A stretch of 35,940 nt of DNA, taken from contig JAHEJT010000034.1 of NCBI GenBank assembly GCA_024638765.1, positions 1 to 35,940 on the forward strand, in the 5' to 3' direction. How positions within the stretch are numbered: position 1 is the stretch's first letter; each line of letters opens with the position of its first letter. The notes beneath the pieces were generated by a model that saw nothing but the letters and a program-made list of their open reading frames with translations, did no database searches and was not told the DNA's origin. This stretch comes from Verrucomicrobiales bacterium (lineage in GTDB: Bacteria > Verrucomicrobiota > Verrucomicrobiia > Verrucomicrobiales > DEV007). Positions 17,211-25,559 of the stretch are shown in pieces. The position numbers were made by a program, and so were the translations under genes.

Positions 17211-17447
17211 GTGAATCAGCAAGTTTCAAGTCTTGCAACCGCTCTCACAAGCCGTCACACGAAATCACCTGGTTCGGATCGACAAACCATCTCCCCGGGT
17301 CCTCAAAAGGCCGTGCTTGATTCTGCCTTCCAGCCGGTCCACACTTCCATCACCATCTCCGGTGGTTTCCCCGCGCCGGAGACGACAGCCTTGGCCTTTC
17401 GGCTTTTCGCCGGACACGTGAACTCCGCGACCTTCCTCAACCCTTGA
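17211..17447 (+). CDS. Possible small ORF before glgE (doubtful)
   Basis: The 303-base gap between the kinase gene and glgE contains one frame worth noting: GTG at 17211, 78 residues, with its TGA sharing the bases TTGA with the TTG start of glgE. The second half (from about residue 33) ends most codons in G or C like neighbouring genes; the first half does not. No domain, signal peptide or family is recognised. I see no other gene, repeat or terminator in the gap. It may simply be a leader with incidental coding bias. Confidence 0.2.
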   Translation: MNQQVSSLATALTSRHTKSPGSDRQTISPGPQKAVLDSAFQPVHTSITISGGFPAPETTALAFRLFAGHVNSATFLNP

Positions 17448-19525
17448 GTACCTCCTCCGAAAAACACAGCCGCCTTACACAACCTCGGCCCGTGACCGGC
17501 CCACCGGAAATACCACCTCTCCCCGGCCATGACGTCCGGCTGCGCAACCCCGCGCCCCTCCCCAACCCCGCGGATGCCGACACTGTGGTCATTGCCAATC
17601 TTTCACCCCTGGTCGACGACGGCGCCTATCCGATAAAACGCCTCGCCGGAGATGATCTCAGAGTGCAAGCAGACCTCTTTCGTGACGGCCACGACATTCT
17701 CACCGCTCGGCTTAAATGGCGCCTGCGCGATGCCGACACCTGGCAAGAGACCGCCATGGACCCTCTCGGCAACGACCGCTGGAGCGCCGCCTGCACCTTT
17801 CCCGAGCCCGGCTATTACGAATACACAATCCAGGCCTGGTCGGAACCGTTTCTCTCCTGGCGCCACGATTTTTCACGAAAAGTCGAAGCCGGTCAGGTCG
17901 ACCTCGAAACCGAGATCCTCGAGGCGGCGATTCTGGTCGAATCCGCCGCTTCCCGCGCGCTCGAGGCCGGCCAGAAAGACCACGGCGAAGCTCTTCAGGC
18001 GCATGCGCGACTCCTCCGCGACACCGCTTCAGCCGCGAAAGCCGCAGAACTCGTCGCCGCCGCGGATCTTAATGCGCTCATGCAGTTTTGGTCAGATCGC
18101 AGTCTTTCGACATCCCTCGATCCGCCTCTCACCGTCCTCGTGGAACGCGAGCGCGCGGGATTCTCGGCCTGGTATGAATTCTTCCCACGCTCCGCCGCCG
18201 GAAGCTCGGACACTCACTCGACCTTCCGCGATTGCTTGCCACGAATTGATGATGCCCGCGCCATGGGTTTTGATGTCATCTATTTCCCGCCCATCCATCC
18301 CATCGGCTTAACCAATCGCAAGGGAAAGAATAATTCGCTTACCTGTCTCCCCGGCGAACCCGGTTCCCCCTGGGCCATTGGCAGCCATCAGGGCGGACAC
18401 AAGGCGATCGCGCCCGCCCTGGGCAACCTCGAAGACTTCCGCTGGCTCGTGGCGCAAACCCGGGCCCGCGGCATGGAGATTGCCCTCGATTTCGCCATCA
18501 ATTGCTCGCCCGATCATCCCTATGTCCAAGAGCACCCGGAATGGTTTTTCCACCGGCCCGACGGCACCATCAAGTACGCGGAAAACCCGCCCAAGAAATA
18601 CCAGGATATTTATCCTCTGAATTTTCACTGCGAAGACTGGCGCAATCTCTGGCGGGAAATGGTGGAGGTAGTCCTTTTCTGGGTCGACCAGGGCGTGCGC
18701 ATCTTTCGTGTCGATAATCCCCACACCAAACCCGTCGCTTTCTGGAAATACCTCATCGAGGAGGTGCGCCGCGAGGCCTTCGACACCATCTTTCTGGCGG
18801 AAGCCTTCACGCGACCCCGTATGATGGAGACCCTCGGGAAAATCGGTTTTTCACAAAGTTACACGTATTTTACATGGCGCCACTCCAAGCAGGATTTCAC
18901 GGAGTATCTCACAGAGCTCACCCGGGGAGAAATGGCTGATTATTTCCGCGCCAACTTCTGGCCCAACACCCCGGACATCCTCTCCCATCCCCTGCGCCAC
19001 GGTGGACACGCCGCGTTCAAGATGCGGGCCGTCCTCGCCGCCACCCTCTGCCCGAACTGGGGCATCTACAGCGGATACGAGTTCTGTGAGAACACGCCCA
19101 TGAGCGATGAGAATGAGGAATACTTTGAATCGGAAAAATACCAGCTCGTGGACCGCGACTGGAACAATCCGGACAATATCAAAGAATTCATCGGCCGTCT
19201 CAACGCCATCCGCCGCGGCAACCCCGCCCTCCAGCGTGCCACCAATATCGAGTTTTGTCACACCGGCAACGACCAGGTGCTCGCCTGGGTGAAGACCACG
19301 CCCGATCGCTCCAACTGCATCCTGGTGACAGTCAATCTGGATCCCGGCCACCGCCAGGAGAGCAATCTCCACATCCCTCTGGAAACGTTCGGCCTTCACG
19401 AAGACGCCGCTTACCAGGTGCACGACCTGCTCGCCGGTGAGTCTTTTCTCTGGCAGGGCAGGTTCAACTTCGTCGCACTCGATCCCTCGGAAAAAGTCGC
19501 CCACGTGTTCCGCCTCGAGAAGTAA
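17444..19525 (+). CDS. glgE: Alpha-1,4-glucan:maltose-1-phosphate maltosyltransferase
   Basis: GlgE moves maltosyl units from maltose 1-phosphate to the end of alpha-1,4-glucans in the cytoplasm, building glycogen by the trehalose-linked route. The 693 residues match the family. The N-terminal domain has VIANLSPLVDDGAYPIKR and ADLFRDGHD; the GH13 catalytic domain has DVIYFPPIHPIG, the nucleophile Asp424 in FRVDNPHTK and the acid Glu453 in LAEAFTRP; and YSGYEFCEN lies near the C-terminus. The start is uncertain: TTG at 17444 (used) or GTG at 17492, since no ATG precedes the conserved part. TreS, maltokinase and GlgB, the usual partners, are not in the window. An orphan CHASE2 gene follows after one base. 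Confidence 0.92.
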   Translation: MSTSSEKHSRLTQPRPVTGPPEIPPLPGHDVRLRNPAPLPNPADADTVVIANLSPLVDDGAYPIKRLAGDDLRVQADLFRDGHDILTARLKWRLRDADTWQETAMDPLGNDRWSAACTFPEPGYYEYTIQAWSEPFLSWRHDFSRKVEAGQVDLETEILEAAILVESAASRALEAGQKDHGEALQAHARLLRDTASAAKAAELVAAADLNALMQFWSDRSLSTSLDPPLTVLVERERAGFSAWYEFFPRSAAGSSDTHSTFRDCLPRIDDARAMGFDVIYFPPIHPIGLTNRKGKNNSLTCLPGEPGSPWAIGSHQGGHKAIAPALGNLEDFRWLVAQTRARGMEIALDFAINCSPDHPYVQEHPEWFFHRPDGTIKYAENPPKKYQDIYPLNFHCEDWRNLWREMVEVVLFWVDQGVRIFRVDNPHTKPVAFWKYLIEEVRREAFDTIFLAEAFTRPRMMETLGKIGFSQSYTYFTWRHSKQDFTEYLTELTRGEMADYFRANFWPNTPDILSHPLRHGGHAAFKMRAVLAATLCPNWGIYSGYEFCENTPMSDENEEYFESEKYQLVDRDWNNPDNIKEFIGRLNAIRRGNPALQRATNIEFCHTGNDQVLAWVKTTPDRSNCILVTVNLDPGHRQESNLHIPLETFGLHEDAAYQVHDLLAGESFLWQGRFNFVALDPSEKVAHVFRLEK

Positions 19526-19526
19526 T

Positions 19527-20834
19527 ATGCCTCTCCGCATCGCCGGCTTCCTCGTCCTCTGCGCGATCCTCGTTTTTTTTCTGCAGCGTGAACAGGATCG
19601 TGGCACCCTCCACCAATTCGAACGCCTCTTTGTCGACTGGCTCATCGGCAACCACGCGGAAAGCATCCGCGAGCCCGCAATCACTTTCGTCCGCCTCGAT
19701 GAAGTGGAGAAGGAAATCTTCGAGACCTGGCCGCTGAACCAGCTCGATTACGCCGTCGTCCTCAAGAACCTCGAGAAATACCAGCCCGGCGTCATCATGG
19801 TGGCGCCCGTCCTCAAATGGAAACAAGAAGACGAAATCGGGCTCAGCGTCCTGCGCACCCGGATCCTCCGCGTCCCCCAGGTATTGCTGGGTTGCGTTAT
19901 CGAAAATAACCCGGTCCCTACCCAGGACGGTGAAGAAACCCCACTGCCCGCCAGCGCCAAGCTGCCGGTGCTCAAGAACATCGAGGGCGATCTCCTCGAG
20001 ATACCTTCATTCACCGGATTTGCCGCCTTGCCCGAAGCGGGGCTCCTTCCCGGGACCGAAATCGGGTTTACCCAGTTCGATCTTCCGGGCACCGGAGGCG
20101 CTGGAGCATTGCGGGTCCCTCTGTTGGCGCGGCGCGGAGAAGAAGTCGTTGCTTCTTTCGTGCTTCAAGCACTGCTCACCCAGCACGGGGCTTCTCCCTC
20201 GGACGTCCGCGTCACCCTTGGCGAAGCCATCCGCATCGAGGGCCCTTCCTTGTCCATCCCCATTGATCGCGCCGGAAATCTCACCGTCTTCGGGGGCCTG
20301 CGCCATCGCCTGCCCAAGCTCAACGCCGGCGCCTTGCTCCTGGCCCGCGAACCCGGTATCGACCTCAGCGCGCTTCAGGATGAGCCGCCGATAGCACTCG
20401 ATACCCTTGAGAAGAATATCGTCCTCGTCGGCGAAGACCATGCCGACGCACGCCGCATCCCTCTCGACAACCAGACGAACATTTCGCAAGCAGAACTACT
20501 CGCCCTGGCCATCGCCACCATCCAGACTGATCAGCACATCTCCCGCTGGCCGCAGACGTGGCAATTCTCACTCTGGGGCGGGCTCGTCTTACTGGGACTT
20601 TTTGTAATCCGACTCCCACGCCGCCGCGCCGTCATGCTCGGTCTTTTGTTACTGCTGTTTTTTGTCGTCGGTTCCCTGCTGCTCTTTCAAAGCACCCTCA
20701 CCTGGGCTCCTCCCCAGGTTCCGCTGGCGATTATCGGGCTGACACTGGTAATCGGATTGTTGTTCGGAGGCGAGAACAAGAAATCGGAAGCGGCCGAAAC
20801 GGCATCGCATCAATCCTCTGAATCAAAAGCTTGA
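19527..20834 (+). CDS. CHASE2-type membrane protein without a signalling domain
   Basis: A 435-residue membrane protein that starts one base after the glgE stop codon. It has one N-terminal membrane segment (about 3-20), a large extracytoplasmic region and three closely spaced C-terminal membrane segments (about 340-425). This architecture and the segments ITFVRLDEV, VLKNLEKYQPGVIMV and NIVLVGEDHAD (a CHASE2-like core with a last strand before the membrane) suggest a CHASE2 sensor domain. Usually such domains are joined to a kinase, cyclase or adenylate module. Here the protein ends soon after the third segment with an acidic/polar tail. An earlier in-frame start inside glgE is rejected because the ATG at 19527 gives a natural membrane start. 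Confidence 0.65.
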   Translation: MPLRIAGFLVLCAILVFFLQREQDRGTLHQFERLFVDWLIGNHAESIREPAITFVRLDEVEKEIFETWPLNQLDYAVVLKNLEKYQPGVIMVAPVLKWKQEDEIGLSVLRTRILRVPQVLLGCVIENNPVPTQDGEETPLPASAKLPVLKNIEGDLLEIPSFTGFAALPEAGLLPGTEIGFTQFDLPGTGGAGALRVPLLARRGEEVVASFVLQALLTQHGASPSDVRVTLGEAIRIEGPSLSIPIDRAGNLTVFGGLRHRLPKLNAGALLLAREPGIDLSALQDEPPIALDTLEKNIVLVGEDHADARRIPLDNQTNISQAELLALAIATIQTDQHISRWPQTWQFSLWGGLVLLGLFVIRLPRRRAVMLGLLLLLFFVVGSLLLFQSTLTWAPPQVPLAIIGLTLVIGLLFGGENKKSEAAETASHQSSESKA

Positions 20835-20896
20835 TGTGCCGGCGGCATTGACACCGATTCAGTGTCGGCAACACCCGTCCTCGCTCCCCATCCAAA

Positions 20897-20926
20897 TATT
20901 CGTGTCAATTCGTGCGTATTCGTGGT
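20897..20926 (+). repeat. Tandem array with ATTCGTG core, about 10-bp units x3
   Basis: Three units, ATTCGTGTCA, ATTCGTGCGT and ATTCGTGGTT, end four bases before the ATG of the TPR gene. The ATTCGTG core is exact in all three. Arrays of this type are common intergenic sequences in several bacterial phyla, as I recall, and are often translated in error as part of predicted proteins. Confidence 0.8.
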
Positions 20927-20930
20927 TACA

Positions 20931-21776
20931 ATGCTCATTGGATTGAAAATACTTCAGACTCATAAACCATCTCGAGCGCGCGCCTTTTCGACGTTGATGT
21001 GCGCCGCCCTCTCGCTCGCCGCCGCCGCTGTCGCCTCCGCCTCGGACGCTGCCAAGCTCTTCGAGCAGGCCCGTGAACTGTATCAGGACGGCGAATACCA
21101 GAAGTCCCTCGAGCTGGTGCGCAAGATCGAAATCATGGAACCCGGCAGGGTGGTTTTCGACGGGGAAAACCTCCACAACCTCAAGGGCTCCTGTTTCACG
21201 GCGTTGCGGTATTTTCAGCACGGGCGCAAGGCGTTCCGCGATGCCTTGGAGGCCCAACCGGAAAACTTTGATATGCATTACAACCTTGCGGAAATGGATT
21301 TTCTCCAGGAACATTTCCAAGCCGCCGCCGAAAAATTTTCCGCCCTCAAAGAGTTCGAGCGTGGTCGCATTTATAACGATCTGCTGGACTACAAAATCGG
21401 CATGTGCCGTTTGATGCAGGGAAAGCCCGAGCTCGTGCGCCGCGATCTTGAATTGCACTCGAAACAGAGCGCAGTTACGCTTTTCCTGAAAGCGGCTCTC
21501 GCCCTGCGCGAGAAGAAACCGGAGCAGGCGGAAATCCAACTCCTTCTCGCCAAGAGCCGGCTGCTCCAGGAAAACTATCTGCTTTACGAGGACTCCCTCG
21601 TCGAATGCGGCCTCCTCGAACCGCCGCCGCTCGAAGGCCGCGCCCGCGAACAGGCCCGCCAGACGCGCCGCCGCCCCCTTTCCCTCGGCATCGGCCGCAT
21701 CATCCCCCGCCCCGAACCCAAACCTTCGACCGACCCATCCGCGAAGCCTGAATCAACGGACAGCACGACTTCCTGA
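20931..21776 (+). CDS. Exported TPR protein
   Basis: A 281-residue protein starting with a signal peptide: basic KPSRARAF, then a hydrophobic core LMCAALSLAAAAVASA with cleavage likely after the Ala-Ser-Ala region. TPR-like helix pairs follow: KLFEQARELYQDGEYQKSLEL, CFTALRYFQHGRKAFRDAL, NLAEMDFLQEHFQAAAEKF and LKAALALREKKPEQAEIQL. The tail is Pro/Arg/Ser/Thr-rich and probably disordered. A GTG at 20862 in frame would put an ATTCGTG array inside the gene, so I use the ATG at 20931. Its role may be scaffolding in the periplasm. It lies 96 bases after the CHASE2 gene and may share its transcript. Confidence 0.72.
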   Translation: MLIGLKILQTHKPSRARAFSTLMCAALSLAAAAVASASDAAKLFEQARELYQDGEYQKSLELVRKIEIMEPGRVVFDGENLHNLKGSCFTALRYFQHGRKAFRDALEAQPENFDMHYNLAEMDFLQEHFQAAAEKFSALKEFERGRIYNDLLDYKIGMCRLMQGKPELVRRDLELHSKQSAVTLFLKAALALREKKPEQAEIQLLLAKSRLLQENYLLYEDSLVECGLLEPPPLEGRAREQARQTRRRPLSLGIGRIIPRPEPKPSTDPSAKPESTDSTTS

Positions 21777-21791
21777 TCCGGATCCGGTAGC

Positions 21792-21810
21792 GGAACTCGC
21801 CAAGAGTTCC
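21792..21810. other. Hairpin 3' of the exported TPR gene
   Basis: GGAACTC and GAGTTCC form a 7-bp stem with a five-base loop, sixteen bases after the TPR stop. No T-run follows. It could help end transcription together with the stronger hairpin at 21840. Confidence 0.35.
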
Positions 21811-21839
21811 GATGACTTGTGGCGAAAGAACGCCCTGTG

Positions 21840-21864
21840 AACCGCGCCCCACCGGGGCGCGGTT
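21840..21864. terminator. Strong GC-rich hairpin between convergent TPR and nrdA transcripts
   Basis: AACCGCGCCCC and GGGGCGCGGTT form a perfect 11-bp stem around a three-base loop. It sits between the plus-strand TPR gene and minus-strand nrdA, where a two-way terminator would be expected. There is no T-run, so Rho-independent action is not certain. Confidence 0.45.
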
Positions 21865-21880
21865 GGGAACCCCCCCACGC

Positions 21881-21982
21881 CTAGTCCGCCAGCACCGGCC
21901 CCAGAATCGACAGCCCCCCGCTCGAAGTTTCTTCGGCCCCCTCTTCTTCCACAGCTTGCTCTTCCACAGCTTGCTCGTTCAT
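21881..21982 (-). CDS. Possible small acidic ORF after nrdA (doubtful)
   Basis: A 33-residue frame starting MNEQAVEEQAVEEEG and ending SILGPVLAD. A perfect 15-bp tandem repeat (21947-21976) keeps this frame and gives EQAVE twice, which is mild evidence for coding. It can be extended upstream in frame to 22081 (66 residues), overlapping the end of nrdA, but that extension would cross a heptanucleotide array and a hairpin. No family is recognised. Confidence 0.25.
   Translation of the reverse strand: MNEQAVEEQAVEEEGAEETSSGGLSILGPVLAD
21947..21976 (+). repeat. 15-bp perfect tandem duplication
   Basis: TTCCACAGCTTGCTC occurs twice in a row. In the minus-strand small acidic frame it encodes five residues twice. 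Confidence 0.85.
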
Positions 21983-22012
21983 CCAGCCGGTCGGCACAGC
22001 CGCACTTCCCCC

Positions 22013-22040
22013 TGAAAACTTCAAACTTGAAACTTCCCAC
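22013..22040 (+). repeat. Heptanucleotide tandem array (TTGAAAC type) x4
   Basis: Units TGAAAAC, TTCAAAC, TTGAAAC and TTCCCAC fill 28 bases downstream of nrdA. The first three are clearly related; the fourth is degenerate. Confidence 0.6.
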
Positions 22041-22043
22041 CTC

Positions 22044-22062
22044 CTCAGGCGTCCCGCCTGAG
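22044..22062 (-). terminator. Hairpin directly after the nrdA stop codon
   Basis: CTCAGGCG and CGCCTGAG make a perfect 8-bp stem with a three-base loop, starting two bases after the nrdA stop. The bases after it on the minus strand are G-rich, not T-rich, so it could protect the 3' end or assist termination rather than act as a classical terminator. Confidence 0.4.
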
Positions 22063-22064
22063 AA

Positions 22065-25000
22065 CTACTGACACGCATCACATTCCCCGCCGTTCATCAT
22101 GGCTTCAATGCTGCAGGCCTGCTTTTGCTCTTCCGTGTATTCAGGGTTCGCATTGGCGCCACCGTTCTCTCCGGCTGCAGCGGCTTCGGATACTCCCCGC
22201 AGCTCTTTCTTCACCTGGATCGTCGCTTTTTCGATGTTGGAAGCGCCCAGGGTCCGCAGGTAATAGGTCGTTTTCAATCCGCGATGCCATGCCGCGCGAT
22301 ACATGTGTGAAAGCGTTTTCAAATCCGGCTGCTCCAGGAAGAGATTCACAGATTGCGATTGATCGATCCATTTCTGCCGGCGCGCCGCCGCATCAATGAG
22401 GTATTCGAAGTCCACCTTGAACGCGGTGGCGTACTTCTGCTTCAGCCCGGCGGGGATCTCGTCGATCTCCTCAAGCTCGCCGTCGTGGTATTTTAAACGA
22501 TCGACCATTTCATCGTTCCAGAGATTGAGTTTCTTCAGGTCGCGCACCAGGAACCGGTTGAGCACGATGAAATCCCCGGAGAGATTACTCTTCACGAAGA
22601 GATTCTTGTAGGTCGGCTCGATGCAGGGAGTGCTCCCCATGATATTCGAAATCGTCGCCGTGGGCGCAATCGCCAGCACGTTGCTGTTGCGCATCCCCTG
22701 CTCCTGGATCCGGGCGCGCAGCGCATCCCAATCCATACGGGCGCCGCGCGGGACTTCGACCTCCTGGCCGCGCTCTTCTTCGAGCAAATCCAAGGTGTCC
22801 TGCGGCAGCAAACCGCGCTCCCACTTTGATCCCTGGTAAGAGGAGTAAGCGCCTTTCTCTTTCGCCAGATCGCTGGAAGCTTCGTAAGCGTAATAGGCGA
22901 TCGCTTCCATCATTTCGTCGTTGAATTCCACCGCTTCCCGCGAGGAAAAGGCGTTGTCGCGCTTGTAAAGCGCGTTCTGCAGGCCCATGACGCCCAACCC
23001 CACCGGCCGATGACGACTGTTCGCAGTGCGCGCGGCATCGGTCGGATAAAAATTGATGTCGATGACGTTGTCCAAAGCCCGCACCGCTGTGCGCACGGTC
23101 TCGCGCAGTTTCTCGTGATCGATCTCGCCGTCTTCATCGACGTGCGTGTCGAGGACGACGGATCCCAGGTTGCAGACCGCGGTCTCGTCCGGCCCGGTAT
23201 TAAGAGTGATTTCGGTGCAGAGATTGGAACTGTGGATCACGCCCACGTGGTCCTGCGGGCTGCGGACATTGCAGGCGTCCTTGAAGGTAATCCAGGGATG
23301 CCCGGTCTCGAAGATCATCCGCAGCATGTTCTTCCAGAGATCAATCGCCGGCATCTGTTTGCCGAACATTTCCCCACGCGCGGCCTTTTCTTCGTACTCG
23401 AGATAACGCTCTTCGAACGCTTTCCCGTAAAGCTCGTGCAGATCAGGCGCCTCGTTGCTCCGGAACAGGGTCCACTGCTCCCTCGCTTCCATCCGCTTCA
23501 TGAAAAGATCTGGAATCCAGTTGGCCGTGTTCATGTCGTGGGTGCGCCGGCGGTCGTCCCCCGTGTTGCGGCGCAACTCGAGGAAATCGAAAATATCCAC
23601 GTGCCAGCTCTCCAGGTAAGCGCACCCCGATCCGCGCCGCTTTCCACCCTGATTCACCGCCACCAGCTGGTCGTTGTGCAGCTTGAGAAAAGGAATCACC
23701 CCCTGGCTCTCGCCGTTGGTGCCCTTGATATAACTGCCGGTGCCCCGGACCGCGGTCCAGCTCCCGCCGAGACCGCCCGCCCACTTGGAGAGAAAAGCGT
23801 TCTCAGAAATGCCCCGGTACATGATCGATTCGATGCTGTCGTCGACCTTGTAAAGATAACAGGAGGACAGCTGCGAATGCGGCGTCCCGGAATTGAAGAG
23901 CGTCGGCGTGGAGGAACAGAAGCGGCGGCTCTTGTAAAGATTGTAGAGGGATATGATTCTCTCCGTGGGATTTTCATCGAGGACGAAGAGCCCCATCGCC
24001 ACCCGCATCCAGAACAACTGCGGGGTCTCCAGGCGGCGATGCGGTTTCACCGTTTTGTCGATAATGAGGTAGCGGTCGTAGAGAGTCTGGATACCCAGGT
24101 AATCGAAATCCAGGTCCGCAGCCGGATCGATGGCCGCCGCCAGGGCGTCGAGATCGAAATCCTGCAGGCGCGGGCTGATGCGCTCGATCTGGATCCCGCG
24201 CGCGATACTCGCCTTGAAGGCCTTCCGGTGAAACCGCGGCAGCGCCTCAATCCCGTCACGGACGATGTCCCAGCCCATGACTTCTTCGTAAATGTAACTC
24301 AGCAGGATCCGCGCGGCGAACTGGGAGAAATCCGCGTCCTTTTCGATGAGGCTCTTGGCGTTGAGGATCACCGTCTTGCGCAGGTCGGTCTCCGACATCT
24401 CAGGGAACATCGAGCGGCGCAACTCGTGCTCGATCTCATCACGCGTCAGGCAAAGTTCCAGCCCGATCATGGCGAATTCAATCCGCTTTCTCAGATCCAC
24501 CCCGTCCCAGAGGTAAGTCTCTCCATCGTCCTTCTTGACGACGATCATGGTCTCCTGCAGGGCGTTATCCGCGCCCTCGGCGGCGTGGGCCTCCTCCTGA
24601 TCGAAAAGCCGCTGGCTGGCTCGGTGGGCGCGATAAAGAATGTAGGTCTCCGCAACCTTGTAATACCCCTGGCGCATCAACTCCTCCTGCACCCTGTCCT
24701 GGAGATCTTCGATATGAATGAAGTCGTGGCCGTGATTGGCCATGCGCTCGCCGAGCGCTTCTGCGATCTTGCGGGCCGGGCTGGAATCCATCTGCAGCGA
24801 AAGAAAAGCTTTGCGCACCGCGATCTCAACCTTGTTGGGATTCCAACCCACCACTTCGCCGTTGCGACGTATCACCCGGACCGCCGGCTTCTGGCCATGG
24901 GCACCGTTGGCACCGTTGGCGCCGTTATTTCCCGCGGCGGCTTCCTGTTCGGCCTGGCGCGCCAGTGTGCCGGTGCGACGCACGATGAGACTCTTGGCGA

Positions 25001-25403
25001 TGTCGTGCGCGTTCTGACGGATCAAGGCGCGCTCGATGACGCGCGTGATTTCTTCGGCCGTCAAGGTATGCTCTCGCTCTTCGCCGGCGGGAAGCTCGGC
25101 AAACACATCCTTGGCTACGGCACTGGAGACCGCCGCCACCAGGCTGCGGTTGTCTTCGGTGAAAATGTCTTTCTCGTTCCTGGAAAGGAGGAGATCGGTC
25201 AGGGCGTTGCCCACGGTATCCGCAATCTCGGCAATATTGAACTGCGTGGTCCGGTCGCCGACCTTTACGAGCAGCCGCGCCGCGGGTGGCTGCTCCTCAC
25301 AACGGGCCGCTTCCGCCCAATCGAATCGTGGTTTTAAATCCTTGGGCGCGGCGGCCAATCGTTTCAAGGCCAGGTCCTCCTCGACAAAATCTTTCCCGAT
25401 CAT
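22065..25403 (-). CDS. nrdA: Ribonucleoside-diphosphate reductase, alpha (large) subunit
   Basis: Catalytic subunit that reduces ribonucleoside diphosphates to deoxyribonucleotides. The 1112 residues are long because of two N-terminal ATP-cone regions: about 50-150 (less typical) and about 175-280 (VRVIRRNGEVVGWNPNKVEI onward), joined by an Asn/Gly/Ala linker. The catalytic barrel has Cys515 (SSCYL), the radical Cys729 with Asn727 and Glu731 (NLCTE), Cys744 (AVCNLGS) and the Tyr1047-Tyr1048 radical-transfer pair (TYYLRTLG). The C-terminal tail has Cys residues in GGECDACQ for re-reduction. It follows nrdB by 156 bases on the same strand. A long, ATP-cone-bearing alpha is also typical of the chlamydial class Ic enzyme, agreeing with the NrdB type found here. 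Confidence 0.95.
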   Translation of the reverse strand: MIGKDFVEEDLALKRLAAAPKDLKPRFDWAEAARCEEQPPAARLLVKVGDRTTQFNIAEIADTVGNALTDLLLSRNEKDIFTEDNRSLVAAVSSAVAKDVFAELPAGEEREHTLTAEEITRVIERALIRQNAHDIAKSLIVRRTGTLARQAEQEAAAGNNGANGANGAHGQKPAVRVIRRNGEVVGWNPNKVEIAVRKAFLSLQMDSSPARKIAEALGERMANHGHDFIHIEDLQDRVQEELMRQGYYKVAETYILYRAHRASQRLFDQEEAHAAEGADNALQETMIVVKKDDGETYLWDGVDLRKRIEFAMIGLELCLTRDEIEHELRRSMFPEMSETDLRKTVILNAKSLIEKDADFSQFAARILLSYIYEEVMGWDIVRDGIEALPRFHRKAFKASIARGIQIERISPRLQDFDLDALAAAIDPAADLDFDYLGIQTLYDRYLIIDKTVKPHRRLETPQLFWMRVAMGLFVLDENPTERIISLYNLYKSRRFCSSTPTLFNSGTPHSQLSSCYLYKVDDSIESIMYRGISENAFLSKWAGGLGGSWTAVRGTGSYIKGTNGESQGVIPFLKLHNDQLVAVNQGGKRRGSGCAYLESWHVDIFDFLELRRNTGDDRRRTHDMNTANWIPDLFMKRMEAREQWTLFRSNEAPDLHELYGKAFEERYLEYEEKAARGEMFGKQMPAIDLWKNMLRMIFETGHPWITFKDACNVRSPQDHVGVIHSSNLCTEITLNTGPDETAVCNLGSVVLDTHVDEDGEIDHEKLRETVRTAVRALDNVIDINFYPTDAARTANSRHRPVGLGVMGLQNALYKRDNAFSSREAVEFNDEMMEAIAYYAYEASSDLAKEKGAYSSYQGSKWERGLLPQDTLDLLEEERGQEVEVPRGARMDWDALRARIQEQGMRNSNVLAIAPTATISNIMGSTPCIEPTYKNLFVKSNLSGDFIVLNRFLVRDLKKLNLWNDEMVDRLKYHDGELEEIDEIPAGLKQKYATAFKVDFEYLIDAAARRQKWIDQSQSVNLFLEQPDLKTLSHMYRAAWHRGLKTTYYLRTLGASNIEKATIQVKKELRGVSEAAAAGENGGANANPEYTEEQKQACSIEAMMNGGECDACQ
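24901..24927 (+). repeat. 9-bp in-frame tandem repeat in the nrdA linker
   Basis: GCACCGTTG, GCACCGTTG and GCGCCGTTA on the plus strand. On the minus strand they encode repeated Gly-Ala-Asn in the linker between the two ATP cones. Confidence 0.8.
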
Positions 25404-25559
25404 TGCTTGCGTTCCTCCAGCGTATGCTTCGTTTGGTTGATTATTTATTGGTTATAGATAGACAAAAGTTCCCCTCTCCCCAGGCGCACCATGAACGCCT
25501 CATCCCTCTCCAAGCTTCTCCCGCTTCTGGTTCTTGACTACGGATACCCGATCCCGGAC

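Noticed and set aside
19437-19526. Upstream in-frame start for the CHASE2 gene inside glgE
   Set aside because: It would add 30 polar residues from a different frame of glgE. The ATG at 19527 opens directly into the membrane segment.
21753-22040. 95-residue minus-strand frame downstream of nrdA
   Set aside because: It crosses a strong hairpin and the end of the convergent TPR gene, and is low-complexity Gly/Arg/Ser text.
23010-25337. 775-residue open frame on the plus strand, antisense to nrdA
   Set aside because: It runs fully opposite a clear nrdA gene with all catalytic motifs, and its translation has no recognisable domain. Long antisense frames are expected in high-GC DNA.
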